Counted from the stretch's first letter, positions 12,107-24,875 are shown. The stretch: DNA of 64,000 nt from Chinchilla lanigera (GCF_000276665.1 NW_004955470.1:973220-1037219), one strand, 5' to 3'. Program-made: numbers and translations. Notes: generated by a model from the sequence alone, not told the origin.

Positions 12107-12244
12107 TATGGCTCCTGGCACAAGTTGGCTGTGACCTTCACTGTATCCTCTGATGTGTTCTTCCACATGCTGTGATAACCTCTTTCATATGGTTAGGTTT
12201 AAATCATGTACAAAATATCTGTTGTGACCTGAAACTCAAAGCAA

Positions 12245-12330
12245 AGCAATCTTTGGGAAATGAAAATATCAGACATGATATCTGTCCTGAAAAGCTTACA
12301 GGTGAGTTAGCAGGCACATTCAGACACAGA
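12245..12330 (-). repeat. Probable L2 fragment
   Basis: 'atatctgtcctgaaaagctt' followed by 'acaggtgagttag' resembles the reverse L2 3' end; weak. Confidence 0.3.
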
Positions 12331-12944
12331 CATGCACACCCTTCCATGCTCCCACTGCAAGATGGCCAGGCAGGTTTGCTGGTTGGCAGGAAGCAGGCTC
12401 CCTGGCAAAGTTCCTTCCCTCAATCCTGAGCTCCCTGTGAGGTCCCTGAGTTCTCAGGGGATTCTGACCCCTGAGACTGCTTGAGGACTGGCAGAGTTCT
12501 TTAGCCAAGAACAAGAAGGGGATGAGAAGGGGGCAGTGTGAGGAGTCTAACGTCAGTGGGCATGCTTTTTGCTCTGGCCCCTGTACTGCATGCCACTCCA
12601 CTCATTTAGCCTAAGTCTAAGACGGTACTGCAAAGCACTGTAGTTGGACATTGTCCTGCGTCACCCTGGTGCCCCTTCAAGATTAAAGCACTCATTTCCC
12701 AGCTCTCAGAACTCTCTGGATCTGCACTTGTCTGAAGAAGGTCAAGCCCCACTTCCCACAAGTGGTTGATATATGGCTTTAAAGGCTTGGTACCCTCACT
12801 CAAGTCAGGGACACTCTGTCACTCTGTGGAACCGTCTGGGTTCAGAGCACTGTGTATCCTACACTGCTGCTCAGCTTTCCCCTCTGTCTTCCCACACAGG
12901 TGCGAGTCACAGAACCACTCCCCAGTAAGCTCCTGCATGGTCAT
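12331..12944. other. Unassigned intergenic DNA
   Basis: Nothing recognised. Confidence 0.35.
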
Positions 12945-13045
12945 CTCTCTATGGAGACTTGGAAAGGCTCAGAAAGGTTAAGAAACTTTCCGTAGGTCAC
13001 ATAGCTTCCAAGTGATAGGACTGGGCTCAAACCTGTTAATATGAC
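12945..13045 (-). repeat. MIR SINE fragment
   Basis: 'ggctcagaaaggttaagaaa' and 'ggtcacatagcttccaagtg' then 'gggctcaaacctg' give a clear reverse-complement MIR core. Confidence 0.65.
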
Positions 13046-13334
13046 AAGACTGTCATTTTCAGTACATGTAATAAAATTACCTCATTACTCTTAGGAACTC
13101 AATATACTCCTTCAATTCTAAAACTTCCCAAAGACATAGGATGTATACTTCAGACCAGCAAAAGGCCAAATGCGATCAGGCCTTAGGGTTAGAACAGATG
13201 ACAACTTTTAGTCCCTGCCCTCACTGAGGCGCTGTCCCTGACTTTCTCCACATGCTGTCTCAGGTGACACAGGTCCAGGAAGGCCCAGCCAGATGGCCTG
13301 CAACAGAACTCCAAGGACACGAACGCCAGTGCCC

Positions 13335-13445
13335 ACCATGCCACCTGCTACTCATGCCGCTGTGAGCAAGCCACTCGCCATCTCTGCACGGGCTTCAGTT
13401 TCTTCATTTATAAAACAGAAACGATAGTTCTGCCCCAAAATTGTT
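13335..13445 (+). repeat. MIR SINE fragment
   Basis: 'gtgagcaagccactcgccat' then 'cttcagtttcttcatttata' and 'aaacagaaacgatagttc' match the MIR 3' half. Confidence 0.5.
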
Positions 13446-14679
13446 TCCAGACTTAACTGGTAGGAAATATTCTTAAACCATTTTGAAATGCACAAAATCA
13501 TCTAGTGGAGCCAGAATGCAGAACCCAGAAAAGAGGGGAGTAGATGGCATTTATTCAGAAGCCCAATACAGTTCTTCCAGCTTCTCACTAGCCGACTTCA
13601 CCTTCATAACCCTGGTCTTCATAGCGAGACTGTTGATCTCCCAGAGGAATCTCACATTAACATTCATGGTCCACCTGGAACAGCCCAGGACACTTACATG
13701 AGCAGGGAATTACATATTTGGGGCCTGGATTACAGACAATTTTCTCAAAAGTTAGCTCTAATTTGATAGCCCTCCTCCTTCTGTAGCTCTGATTTCTTCT
13801 CTATTGAAATGAAGAGATTGGACTGCATGCTCCTTACTGCCCTTTCCATCTCAGGCATGTAGAATCCTCTAGAAGCTATGCCCTTTACACAAAGTGCTCC
13901 TCCACCTTTACCCCACTTCTGTTCATCAACTGGCTTCCCCCACCCTCCACCTTTGCAGCCCAGGTAGGAGGATAGGAAGGGCAGAGTAGGAAAGAAGACT
14001 GCCAACAAACCTAGGGTCCCTCGGAGTCCCTGGTACCCTGAGACAACAATAAACCACACTGGCAGCCTTTTTCTGAGGACTGTATGAAGGCTGTTTATCT
14101 AAATGCCAATCCCTCATGGGAAAAGGATGTGTGTTCACCAGTGCAATTGGCTCTCCCACTACAGCTGATCATCTGTTTATATTGAGCATCATTCTACACT
14201 CAGTAGTCCACCCTGTAGAACATTTTAGGAGCTACATACTGATTTCACAGTAAGTTAAATAAACACAGTTAGGAAGGAAAATGTGTTGGAAGGGTGTTGA
14301 GTGAGTACACACCAAAGCTAAATAGACCACAGTTGTTCAGCAAGTCAGTTTACAAAGTTAATGACCAACACATTCTGCCTAAGCTAAGCCCTCCCACCTC
14401 ACCCCCATGTACTTTGGCACATGGGGCAAGAGGAACAGAGGCAGCTGTAACTGTCACTCTGTGGGAGGTTTGCAGCACCCTTATTGCAAAAGACAGATGT
14501 GCTTTTCAGAAACGGGGACTTGTTTTGCAGAGTGGTAGAATGTTTCCACAGCAAAATCTATCTCATCACCAACATGCTGTGGTTTATCGAGAGATGGCTT
14601 TCACTAGAAAAAAGGTTTTTAATGGCTCTTCACAGGAAGAGCACGAACGATGGTAGAGAAAACTGGAAGAGCTTTAATT
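13446..14679. other. Unassigned intergenic DNA
   Basis: No repeat or gene recognised. Confidence 0.35.
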
Positions 14680-14730
14680 CCATTCATTCTTCATTCATTC
14701 ATTCATTTATTCAAAAGTACTAGATAAGTA
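14680..14730 (-). repeat. L2 terminal (ATTC)n-like repeat
   Basis: 'tcattcattcattcatttat' is the reverse complement of the L2 3' terminal repeat. Confidence 0.4.
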
Positions 14731-17419
14731 TATGGTTGGGGGCATTTATTTGACAGCCAACCACACTTATGTGAATCCCTGTGTAATTTCAAATTGCTTT
14801 TTTGGAATTTCAGTAGTAAGTGATGACAGTTAACTTCTTGTCACCCATTTCTAAATAGCTATTTGTGAATTTACTTTGGTACAGGCATTATGACAATAGG
14901 ACCATCAGACATTTTTGGTCATCCGTGCTGCTACTGTCTACCAGCAGAAGTGATATTTATAGATGATTCTGTGCAGGTGCCAGAGGAAATATGTCCTCTA
15001 CATAAACACAAAGTGTTGGGTCTAATGCTCTAGTCCAGTGATAGTCAAGAGGTCATCTCATGAAGCAACTCAACTGAGTGGGGTACCGCACTGAGACATT
15101 TTCCAAAGCCAGTGTGGGTCAGAGGGAAAGAGTGTCCTGAGGTGCAGGAAAAGGAAGGGTGTTTAGCATCCTGGCTTTTCTATTTTGTAAGCTACATTCT
15201 AGCATCCTTCAGGCCTTTTGATCATAAGGGCTCTTCAGTTTATTTATTGACTCCTGGAAATGCATTTATACTAAGATTTAGGTTCTTTTTCCCAGGGATA
15301 GATCTTAGCCACATGGCCACAGCTGGAGTCCAGACTGTCCACAGCTTTCCTCACTGTTCAATGGAGTCAGGCAAGGGAGCAAGCTCCTCTCTGCCTGGCA
15401 AGAGCTAGCATCCAGCATGGGCAAACTAGGCAAGGCAAGCTTGAGGGTAGTTAAGGTGATGAAGCTCAGGATGGACAAGCCCTGTAGACTCCTTGTCCTT
15501 GGGACTTGGAAAGCCTCCCTGTACATCAGGCTGGGAGCTAAGCACAGAAATCATAGCTCCTTGTGAGTTAACTCCAGGGATAGCTGCACTCCTCACCTTC
15601 TGTCTGAGTAATTAACTAGCAGTTGTTCCTGCTTTGTGGAACATGGACCCAGCAGCCTCTGGGAAAACCTGTGGGGACGTTCTTAGTCTGATTGGCAGAC
15701 AATTGGCAGGAGCCGAAGCTTCTGCAATGCTTAACTGAGAGGACAGAGGGCAACTGATTTTTCTCTTCTCCAGGTGAAATCACACCATCCATCTCTCCCC
15801 TTTCCTTTGGAGCCATCTCAGCGTAATAGTGGCTATTTCTATTGGATACTGACCCTATGAATCCCCTGAGGTGTCCAGCTCAGCCCTGATGTCCATTGCT
15901 ATATGGGACTTGGGATTGAATTCCTAAATCCTTAGAATTTGAGTACTAGTCTGTCTAAAAGGAAATAAATTTTCAATATCCTAAGGAAAATTTCACCACC
16001 ATGCAGAAGTGGACAATTACTCTTGGAATACCCAAAGATACCCAGCTGGCCAGAGCAGGGCTAGAAATCTTGGCTGATCATGTCCAAGCTCTACTCTCAT
16101 ATTATCCTCTCCAAACCCCTATAAGACATGTAATTCGTAGCAAGCTAGAGCCATGTAATCTTCCCAGAGAAGTCACTTCCATGTATTAACTCCATATTCT
16201 AAGCCTTCAGCATGAGTCTCTTATTTAAATTCCAGAACTTTCTTTTAGATATTTAAAGATTCTTCAGATGCAACCTGACAGCATTCTGTCTCTTTCCTCC
16301 TTCTTAACCTTATCCAGTCAGCTGCACTCCTGCCTATATCCTTTAAATTCTGGGTACGGATCTATTCTGTGAGGCAAATGTGGATCTATTCTGCTTCTCT
16401 GGGAAGAAAATGAATCATATTTTGCAGCCAGGGGGTCACAGGGAAAATGCTAGAAGGACTCCAGCTCTTTTTTTTTTAACGTGTAAATCCAATTTATTTC
16501 CTTTAAGAGTATGACTTCTTTTTCTTTCTTTTATTTTAGAGTAAGAATTTATTGGGAGAAAGAAAGCTAAGAGGGATAGAAGGATGTCTTGAAAGTTGGT
16601 TGCCCAAGAAGTACAGCTCTGGAAGAGGAATATGAAGCCGCTGAGTGACTGGCTTCCCCTTGTGGACTCTGAAAGAGTGGACAGGGGAGCTTAGGGGTCT
16701 GATATCCCTCTGTCTTCATCCAGCCTCAGTTGTCCACACTCAGGAACTAAAATCCCTTCTTCCTGAGGTGGTTTGATCCATTTTCAAGGGAGAAAAGGGT
16801 GTTAGAACCTTATCTTTTCCACAGCGCAGTGCCACCTGCCTCTTTCTAGGTAATTACATCTTCCATGTGATTGACTTTCCAATGTGTCAACATGACCCCT
16901 AGATCCTCCAGAGCAAATAGCTTCTCTTCTCTAGCCAAGCATCTCAGGTCCCATTGTTCTGGGGACCTAATCCCCAGACCACTCCAGAAACACATCCTGC
17001 TAATTCCCTTGGAAGGCAAACCTTCTGTGCAGTGCCGAGAGTGGCCCTGGATAGAAGTAGAGTGAGTTGTCACCTCAGTGTCCCACCAAAATGTCTATCT
17101 AGCAGCCAAAGACAATGTTAACTGTGTGTGCTTCCAAGTCCTGGGACTTGTTCCCAGTGCTCCAAGAAAATGGGCCCAATTTCTATCAGCAGTGTCTCCT
17201 CCCTCACCCAGTCTGGACACCTTCCTTGTCGTCTCACAACCCATCGTACACATGGCATAGTGTCCTTCTCAAATCCCTGGTCTCCTGTGAGGCTTACTCT
17301 GTGTGCTTCTCCTCACTGGGATTAGGAATGGATTGTTTCTGTTAAACATTTTCTATAAAATAAAGGAATTGAACAGGGTAATCAGATATCCTGCTACTAC
17401 ACTATCTTCTGAGTTAATT
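14731..17419. other. Unassigned intergenic DNA
   Basis: A trace of reverse MIR at about 16030-16100 ('cccagctggccagagcaggg'). The remaining 2.6 kb shows no recognisable gene or repeat. Confidence 0.35.
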
Positions 17420-17520
17420 CATAGTTTTCCTTCCTCCTCAAGGGTATGATCAGGCCTGACCTGGTGCTGGTGCTTAATAAACATTTGCTCATAAAATTGA
17501 ATGGAGGAATGCTGAGGAGT
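17420..17520 (+). repeat. L2/MIR-like 3'-end fragment
   Basis: 'tggtgcttaataaacatttg' followed by 'aattgaatggagg' resembles the L2 3' terminus. Confidence 0.45.
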
Positions 17521-17789
17521 GGGAAGGACCAGGAAAAGTAGCTGTTGACAGAGAAGATGTGGATGATTGAGAAAAAGGCATTGGAAGACACCCTTCCCCA
17601 GAAGGGTGATTGGAATCAAAAGGGCAAGGGGGAAGTAACAGACAACACTTACAAAGAGAAGAAAGATACTATCATGGTTGTGCATCTTGTTTGGAATTCC
17701 GACCAGGAGTGGGGATAAAAAAGGGCAAAGATTGAAGAGTAAAGGACTGTGATCATCCTAAGTCAGGAGTTTCAAACATAAGGTTTGCA

Positions 17790-17850
17790 AGTCAACTGCA
17801 TTAACCCCTTGAGCCTCAATTTCCTCATCAGCAGAAAGAAAGACATGGAC
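17790..17850 (+). repeat. MIR fragment
   Basis: 'ttgagcctcaatttcctcat' is the MIR core motif; short. Confidence 0.35.
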
Positions 17851-18089
17851 CAGAGCTTTAGAGTTTGTTAGTAACACAGAGCCCCCAGCTCTATCCTGGA
17901 ACTGAATGTGCCTTTAAACAGATTCCCATGTAATGCTGTGCAAGCTCAAGTGTGGGACAGCCTCTCTGAGTTTCCAAAGCAGACACATGAGAACAGGAGC
18001 TCAGACTGCTGCACCATGAAACGACCTGGGGAAATTTAAAATCCCATGTCCTCAGAAGCACTTCCTGAAGCACTGGATATCCCATCTCT

Positions 18090-18215
18090 TCACTGGGGTA
18101 GCGATCATATGTGTGTATAAAATTGTCAGAACTCATGAACTGAGCCCTTCCAAGGGGTGCACTGCAGTATATGCAAATTATATCAATAAAATTGAGTTTA
18201 AAGAACTCTACCTAA
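18090..18215 (+). repeat. Old L1 LINE 3'-end fragment
   Basis: 'tgtataaaattgtcagaact' then 'tatgcaaattatatcaataa' matches the 3' end of mammalian L1M elements ('ttgtcaaaactcat...tgtaaattatacctcaataa'). Confidence 0.55.
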
Positions 18216-18789
18216 ACATAAATCATTTATTTCCAGTAAAACTGTAACAAAGAATACTATATTCAAGACTCTCAATATAGTCCATTTCTCCCTGAGAGAA
18301 GGGCTGTGTTCAATTATAAATATGAGTTGACATATTTTCTAAGGATACAAGTCAGTAGCACTTTACTTGAATATTAAAATATTCCCGTTTGTTTCACACA
18401 CAGCCACAAAGCCCCACCCATAGCAATCAGCTAAACTGCTGGAGTATCTCTGGAGCCTCTCCAGGCAATCCTAGAGGGCAGCAGGGCTGAGAACAACCTG
18501 AGTCTGTCTCACAGGTGTCAGCTGTCAATGTGGCTTCCTTAGGATCCCCGAATGCACAGTGGTGAGTCAAGGACATTGAAACTCTGTGTCCCTCTGTGAT
18601 TTACAGTCTGGCTTGGAACACAAGCCACCAACCTGCATAAGGAGGTATGCTGTACCCAAGGAGGGTTGCTCCCATGGTTACACGCATCCAAGTCACCCAC
18701 AAGAGAAGCAAGGCCATGGCAGCCTGTTGCAGGTCAGAGACACTCACTTCTGAGGTAAATTTTGAAAGACTTCCTTCTGCTCCTCTCCC
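18216..18789. other. Unassigned intergenic DNA
   Basis: Nothing recognised. Confidence 0.35.
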
Positions 18790-18890
18790 ATTCAGGCTTT
18801 CATAGATGAATAACGGGAAAATCAGAGAAGTCAAGAGGTTTCCCTCAGGTCTCATAGCTAGGAAGGTAGAAAGGCAGCCTTGAGGCTATG
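18790..18890 (-). repeat. MIR fragment
   Basis: 'atcagagaagtcaagaggtt' and 'caggtctcatagctaggaag' resemble the reverse MIR core. Confidence 0.4.
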
Positions 18891-19224
18891 CCTACAAGCT
18901 CCAGAACACAAGCTCTTTCCAAAAGCCATATGCACCCCAGGCAGGGAAATCCCAGGGATCTCCCCTCCCTGATCGATTTTCCAGAACCAATGGATTGGCA
19001 CACTGTGTGATACTCTGATTCGCTCAAGCTCCCTAGGACCCAGGAGCAGAAAGATGAGCCAAAGTAACAGTGGTGCCTGTAGTATGCAGACAGCTCTCTC
19101 TCTGAGTGACATCCACCCAGCCTGCAATCACAAGGAATGCACTGATCAGAGGGCACAGGTGCCTGGTGCCTGCTCTGAAAGAGGAACCAGTGTGTGTGAG
19201 GGGAATAATTCAGCTCCAGGAGGG

Positions 19225-19420
19225 AGGGCACATTGAGCCACACTGCCCCTCCTCCTTTGCCAGGGCAACGTAAGATGTCAGACAACACTGTGGCTGCCTC
19301 GTTATTGGGCTGCTTGGCCATTGTCCCCAAGACAATGGTTTCCGGCCCTGGCTTTGTGTGGGGCTGCCAGCTGAGGTTATTAACCACAGGAGCTGCCTTT
19401 GAGGGACATCCAAGGGAGGG
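19225..19420. promoter_or_regulatory. Candidate enhancer: X-box plus palindromic SOX pair
   Basis: This repeat-free block has TTTGCCAGGGCAAC at 19256-19269, an RFX X-box-like imperfect palindrome. It also has CCATTGTC-CCCAA-GACAATGG at 19318-19338, two SOX cores (ACAATGG) on opposite strands with 8-bp perfect arms. Homopolymers and repeats are absent. The motifs are seen directly; enhancer function is inference. Confidence 0.4.
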
Positions 19421-19889
19421 GTGAAAGGTCACTCGGAGCAGCGAGGGGAGCGGAAGTGGGAGGGAAAGGCAACACAAAAGAAAGGGATGAGCCCCTGTCC
19501 CCCTCCCCCTCCTCTTGGAGGAACCCCAAACAGAGCTGCACCAGAGAGAGGTGTGAGTGGGGGGCTAGAGGAAGTGCCTGCTGTTGTGGAGAGGAGTGTG
19601 GTGAGGCCAGCCATCCTGATGGTCTCTGAGGTGAAAAGCAGACAGGGTCATGAGCCACATGTGAATGTTTAACTGACCCCCAAAGTAGGGGGCTACTCCA
19701 CAAGACCTCCAGTGTCCTAACTGCAGGAGGCAAACTGGTTGGACCAGAATATGCTGGCTGTGGGAGAGAGGGCTGCTGCCCTTCCCCACCACTGTCCCGG
19801 CTAACCCCGCAGGTCTGAGACAAGGACACCTGCCTGGGCAAGTGGCCATGGACACAGGCCATAGAGAAAGCTGCAGAAGTTTTGTTCAT

Positions 19890-20010
19890 CATCCAGTGTC
19901 ACTTCTTTTTAGTGGGCAGGGAAAACAATGCTCAGAGAGATGACCCCTCAAGGACATAAGCCCAGTGGTAGGCAGAACTAGAGCTTGGAATACTGCCTAC
20001 TTCTTGCCCT
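19890..20010 (-). repeat. MIR fragment
   Basis: 'aaacaatgctcagagagatg' then 'ggtaggcagaactagagctt' resembles the reverse MIR core. Confidence 0.45.
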
Positions 20011-21419
20011 TGGGAGGCACTGGGCCTCTGCCATCCAGCTAGAGCTTCCATCCTTGCACCAAGTCTCTCGGGTCCCTTCAGTCCCATGACTGAGTCTAGT
20101 TTCTCAGATAATATCAAAGCCTCTCACCCCCAGCCCCCTGCCATGATGCCAAGCCCCAGGGAAGACAGCTCTGTTCTGTTTCTCAAACAAGATAAAAGCA
20201 GAGAGTATTGCTCTCAGAGCTGCCACCACCGCACCCATCTCTGCCAGCCCAGCAGAAGATGCCCAAACCAGAATGTGCCACCCAGAGCAGGGCTAGAAAA
20301 CCTGGAGCTTCAGGTGACTCCCCCAGTCTATGCACTAGAAAGAAGCAGGGGGGCGTGACAGTCAAATGAATTATGAGATAATAAAAGCTTTATAGCTTAT
20401 CTATAAATTTGTATATGAACAGGGGTTGTATGAGTTATTCCACCCTGGAAAGTATGAATTACACCACCCAACTGCTGTGTCTAATGTTATACATTTTTAT
20501 CTCCAGCCTCCCACCTCCACCCCAACTCCAGTCTTCTCATGGTGTCCTCCCCGCCTCCACTCATGGTCCACTTGAACCCCAAGGCCAGGCAACTTGGGGT
20601 GCCTCATCGCGCTCTCCCTCTTACCACCCCTAGGAAGCCCAGCCCATGCCTCCCACTCTCCTGTCCTCATTTCTCAGCCCAGTGCATTTCCAAACCTCCT
20701 CCTGGCTGGTCTCGTGGTCATCTCTTGGCCGTTGCGATGCATGGGCTCCCCCTGCCTGGTAACGTGGCCTGGTAGTGGATCTGCCCTTCCTGCAGCCAGC
20801 ACAGTAGCCCTTAGCTGGTAAACAGCCTGTGGGTGGGGACTCACTTGAACAAATTCATTGCAAGCAGATCAAACTAAGGCAATGATGTAGCCTTTCTTCC
20901 TTTCTCTGACTCTCCATTTCTCTGTCTCTCTCTGTGTCTGTATCATACCAACACACATACACAGATATACTCACACTCACATGTAGCTGCACTGCAAACC
21001 TACAAGCTGTCTGTATTAGCATAGACATTTTGTCCATCTTCCTTGTCTGTCCAAAGCCAAGCCATCATCCCCCTGCCCTCTGCCTTGAATTTCCTTCCTG
21101 AAAACTCAAAACATATCAGCCCCAATCACAAGCACAAGCATGCAGCTACCTAAACTGCAGCTGGGAACACGGGTTGCCTGGTCCCCTCAGCATGGTCCAC
21201 CCTTTGACACTGCATGTGTACTTAGGTCTTATGGAGTGAGCTCGTACCAGGACAGGACGCAGCTTGGGAACTTGATTCTAATTATTGCCCCAGGCCCACA
21301 TCAGCCCTCTCCTGGTTCACATCCAAGAAGCCCAAACTTTCCAGAGTTTGGCAGCAAATTAAAACCCAAAAACAAAAACAACAAAAAGAAGGGGTGGAAA
21401 GAGCGGAAAGCAAATGAAA
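20011..21419. other. Unassigned intergenic DNA
   Basis: A CT/GT-rich patch at 20905-20975; no gene recognised. The A-rich stretch at 21360-21435 has no SINE body in front of it. Confidence 0.35.
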
Positions 21420-21610
21420 TGTTAAAAAAAAAAAAATTAAGCAATACGTGCTTGCATTCTCATTAGCAGGAACATGTGAGATGGAGCACATTATGTTATT
21501 AGGCATTCTCTCGATTCAGTAAACACAAACTGAATAAATTTATAAATATCAGCATTAAGTGAGATTTAACGGGAAGCTGTTTATCTTCCGCCTGTCAGAC
21601 AGGAGGCAAT
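21420..21610. promoter_or_regulatory. Candidate conserved element with forkhead and GATA cores
   Basis: Repeat-free AT-rich block after a poly-A run. GTAAACA at 21519-21525 and TGTTTAT at 21578-21584 are forkhead cores on opposite strands. TTATCT (reverse of AGATAA) overlaps at 21581-21586. CCTGTCAGACAGG at 21590-21602 is a short palindrome. Regulatory function is inferred from motif density alone. Confidence 0.35.
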
Positions 21611-21849
21611 GCTCTCCATGTATCACTCGCCAGGCCTGCAGCCTGCACCCGCCTGCCCAGGTGAGCCTGGCAGAGCCACTGCAGTGGGACTGGTGGCAGG
21701 AGGGGCTGAACAGCAAAACAGCCACCAGTGTGGTTCCTGAACAGTGAGAGCTCAGGAGCCTGCTGCCTGGGCTTTATCCCTGTCCCCTCAGCAGCAAGCA
21801 TCTGTGTGACTTTGAGGATGCTAGTTAATGTCCCTAAGCTAAAGGACCT

Positions 21850-22256
21850 TGGTATGGCTTAATGTCTCCACCAAAATTCTTGTTGGAACTGATCAGTTGT
21901 GAGGAGTATGAAGAGATAGGACCAAGAAAGACCTATAAGAGGTGATTAGGTCATTGGGGCTTACAGACAAATTAGTCCAGTCAAAGAGCAATGAATTATT
22001 GAATTACCTTCAAAGCTGGTCTGTTGTAAAAGCCAGTTTGACTCAGTCTCCTCTATATATCCCTCTTACCTTGTGGCACTCTGTGTTGCCCTGGGACTCT
22101 GGAAAGAGTCTCCACCAGCAAAAAGGGCCCCACAAGATGAGGTCCTGCAACCTTGGACTGCTCAGATCTAGAACCATGAGCTGAATAAACCTTTATTATT
22201 TGTAAAGTACTCAATCTGTGTTATTCAGTCATAGCCACAGAAGACAGACTAAGGCA
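21850..22256 (+). mobile_element. ERVL-MaLR LTR (MST/ORR1-like), solo
   Basis: Starts 'tggtatggcttaatgtctcc', contains 'aagaggtgattaggtcattg' and 'gaaccatgagctgaataaac', and ends 'agacagactaaggca', which is the MST-type order. Flanks GACCT (21845-21849) and TACCT (22257-22261) look like a 5-bp duplication with one change. No internal sequence. Confidence 0.75.
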
Positions 22257-22288
22257 TACCTCAACTGAAGTATTAAAAAAACAGTACC

Positions 22289-22455
22289 AGCTAGGTGTGT
22301 TGGCACACACCTGTAATCTTAGCATGTTGGGAGGCTGAGGCAAGAGGATCACAAGTTCAAGTCCAACCTGTGCAACTTAGTAACTTGGAAAGATTCTATC
22401 TAAAAAAATATTTTGAAAGGGTTGAGAACATAACTCAGTATGAAAGCTAATGTTC
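22289..22455 (+). mobile_element. B1-ID dimeric SINE
   Basis: 'ggtgtgttggcacacacctg', 'taatcttagcatgttgggag' and 'gctgaggcaagaggatcaca' form a 7SL-derived B1 monomer. It is followed by an A-rich joint and an ID-like right part ('gggttgagaacataactcag'). This dimer is known from squirrels and related rodents. The right half is truncated. Confidence 0.8.
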
Positions 22456-22460
22456 AGTCA

Positions 22461-22502
22461 AAGGAAGAAAGGAAAGAAAGAAGAAAGGAAGGAAACAAAG
22501 AA
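22461..22502. repeat. (GAAA/GGAA)n simple repeat
   Basis: Purine run that probably grew from the tail of the SINE upstream. Confidence 0.85.
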
Positions 22503-24221
22503 ATCAGTGCCTACCTTCTGAGATCATGAAGAACATTAAATATAGTATTGTTCATTTCCAGCACAGGGCTACGGGACATGGAGAGGAGCAGGGGTGCTGG
22601 GCTCTGCCATCCTGGGGAAGGGGAAGGACAAGGAGCCTTGGGGAGGACGTGGACTCCTGGAATGTAGGTGTGCATTCTGGCTCTACTAGGACCCTTGTAG
22701 GGCTTTTTCTGGATGAGTCCAGCTTTATAACCCTCCATTTCCTCCTCTTACATTCTTATGGTCCTTCTCAGGCTAAATTGCCTGTGACAATTGTCAAATG
22801 AGTCTATGTACAAATATTGGGACAAGACAAGGTCACCAAGGATTGGGGTCTTGTGACAGATGAGTTTCTGGTCCCTTTGTGATGCCTGTAACTTACCTCC
22901 CCCTGACTGAACCCTACCTGCAGGCTGGAGCTCTGTGCATGGGCTTTGTGAACCAACAGCCTCCCAGACCAACCAGCATGTTGGAGCAACCAGCTCCCTG
23001 TGCCCAGCTTGGACCATAGACTGTGTCTAGGATCCACTCTCTGCCTCCATGCACATGCACACATTCACAAATCAAATAAAACAGAAGGTAAAATAAAATC
23101 TGCACTCCAGCCTGGCTTACACACCTGGGTTCCAGGAATCCACACCTTCCCTGGGGCCATCTTGTCCTTTCCTTTCAGTTGATATCTGTGTTGCTCCCAT
23201 CTAGACTACAGAACTGGGCAACTACCTGCTCTGCTTTGGTTTAATTTATTGCCAAACACTAGAAAGTTTGGGCCTTTCAGGTGTTAATGAAGAAAAGACA
23301 AAATGGGCTTGCAACAGTAGTTAGATCCAAGTCCCCAAACTGCTACATCAACACAAGGCACAGTGACAGGTCCTGAGTAAAGAGCTGTTGCATATGTGAC
23401 TGATGCCAATTTTCAGCTCTCTAAGAAGCTCTGGACCCTTATAAAGTCCTAATAAAGTCCCTGATAACAAAGCAAATACTTGGGTTACATATAAATACAG
23501 CAGATATCCAAAAGTATGTGTTTTCCAATGCATGACAAGTGCTTAACACCCTCTCTCTCTACTCCTGCTGAGGACCAGACCCCAAGGATTCACCCAAGAC
23601 TACCTTCCCAAAGGTATTCAGATGCTTTGCGGCTGAGTAGCATTTCTGCAGAGCAGTGGGTGGGTACCGCACAACAAAAATGTGACATGGAACTACACCT
23701 TCCCCACATACTACAGTCAGACAGGCTCACAGAGCACCAGGAAAGACCCCCTGAACCTGACACTATCCTCTCCACAGAGAAATTAAATAAAAGGAGGATG
23801 TAAGAGGATGGTGGGCATGTCCCCTAATGTGTGGGAATATACGCGCTGCGTTCATGAAATGAAGAGATTTAAAAGGATCATTTCTACAGGCGGCACCATA
23901 TTACCCTTGCTGTCACCTGGCCATGCAAGGGATGAAGGTTCAGGGAGCTGAGCTGCAGAGAAGCAGCTTCAGCTGCTTATTTACAGATCCTCAAGTGCAA
24001 GTATATTAGATCTTGTGACTGAGATAAGCACCCAGGCAAAGTCCATCACTCAGCTACAGTTACAGCAAACTGGCTATGTGTGAGGCTCTCTATTGGAGGC
24101 TCTGAAATGAATGCAGAATTAATGTGAAAGCCACATACTGCAGTACGCCACAGAGAGAAACAGTTTCCAAGTACACCCCTGGGCCTCATTTGGTCTGAAA
24201 CCAGATCTATACTTCTCTAAT
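22503..24221. other. Unassigned intergenic DNA
   Basis: No gene or certain repeat recognised in 1.7 kb. Confidence 0.35.
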
Positions 24222-24594
24222 TGTCCACGTCTATCCAGGCTGCTATAACAACAACAACAAAAAAAAATAGCCTTAAGACATTCACTCAGTTCTAAAGGGT
24301 AGAAGTTCAAGTTTAAGGTGTCACTGTGCTTGGGTGCTTGGGGCGGGGTCTGGCTTAGAGATGGCTTTCTTCTTGTTGGATCATCACAGAGTGAGTCTGG
24401 GGTGAGGGGAGTGAAAGGCAGTGAATGCTTAGCTCTCTCCTATCTCTTCTTATAAAGGCACTGATCCCACCATGGGAGCTGGACCCTCAAGATCTAATTG
24501 CCACCCTAAGACTCCATATCCAAACACCACCTCACCAGGGGTTAGAGCTTCAACATGTGAATTTGGGGATACACAAACATGTTAGTCCATAATG
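24222..24594 (-). mobile_element. ERVL-MaLR LTR (MST/MLT1-like), solo
   Basis: In the reverse orientation it reads 'ctgctataacaacaacaac' near its start, then 'cttcttataaaggcactgat', 'cccaccatgggagctggacc', 'gagcttcaacatgtgaattt' and 'ttagtccataatg' at its end. An internal A-rich run (24246-24268) replaces the usual text. Confidence 0.7.
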
Positions 24595-24875
24595 CTCAAA
24601 CTCTATGTCTGCCTGTAGATGCTTTTGCTAGTGTCATTTTGAGGCTCTTAACCAGTGGAATCAGGTATAGACTACACATCCTTAGGTTTCAAGCTGGATC
24701 TAAAGCTAAGGATCCCAGTAATGGCAATGAACCACATTTTACTGGATTCTTCTCACCTGCTCTTTAGGGAGTCTGTTCATATTCAAACTTCACTGAGTAT
24801 TTCTAGATGTCTCAAAATAGTTGCACAACCACTGACATCGACAAAAGTAAAGAGGGAAAAATACAGAATGTGAGA

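Noticed and set aside
18845..19477. Minus-strand frame of about 210 residues, the longest in the window
   Set aside because: It does not begin with ATG, crosses a MIR piece and the X-box/SOX block, and looks like no known protein; a chance frame.
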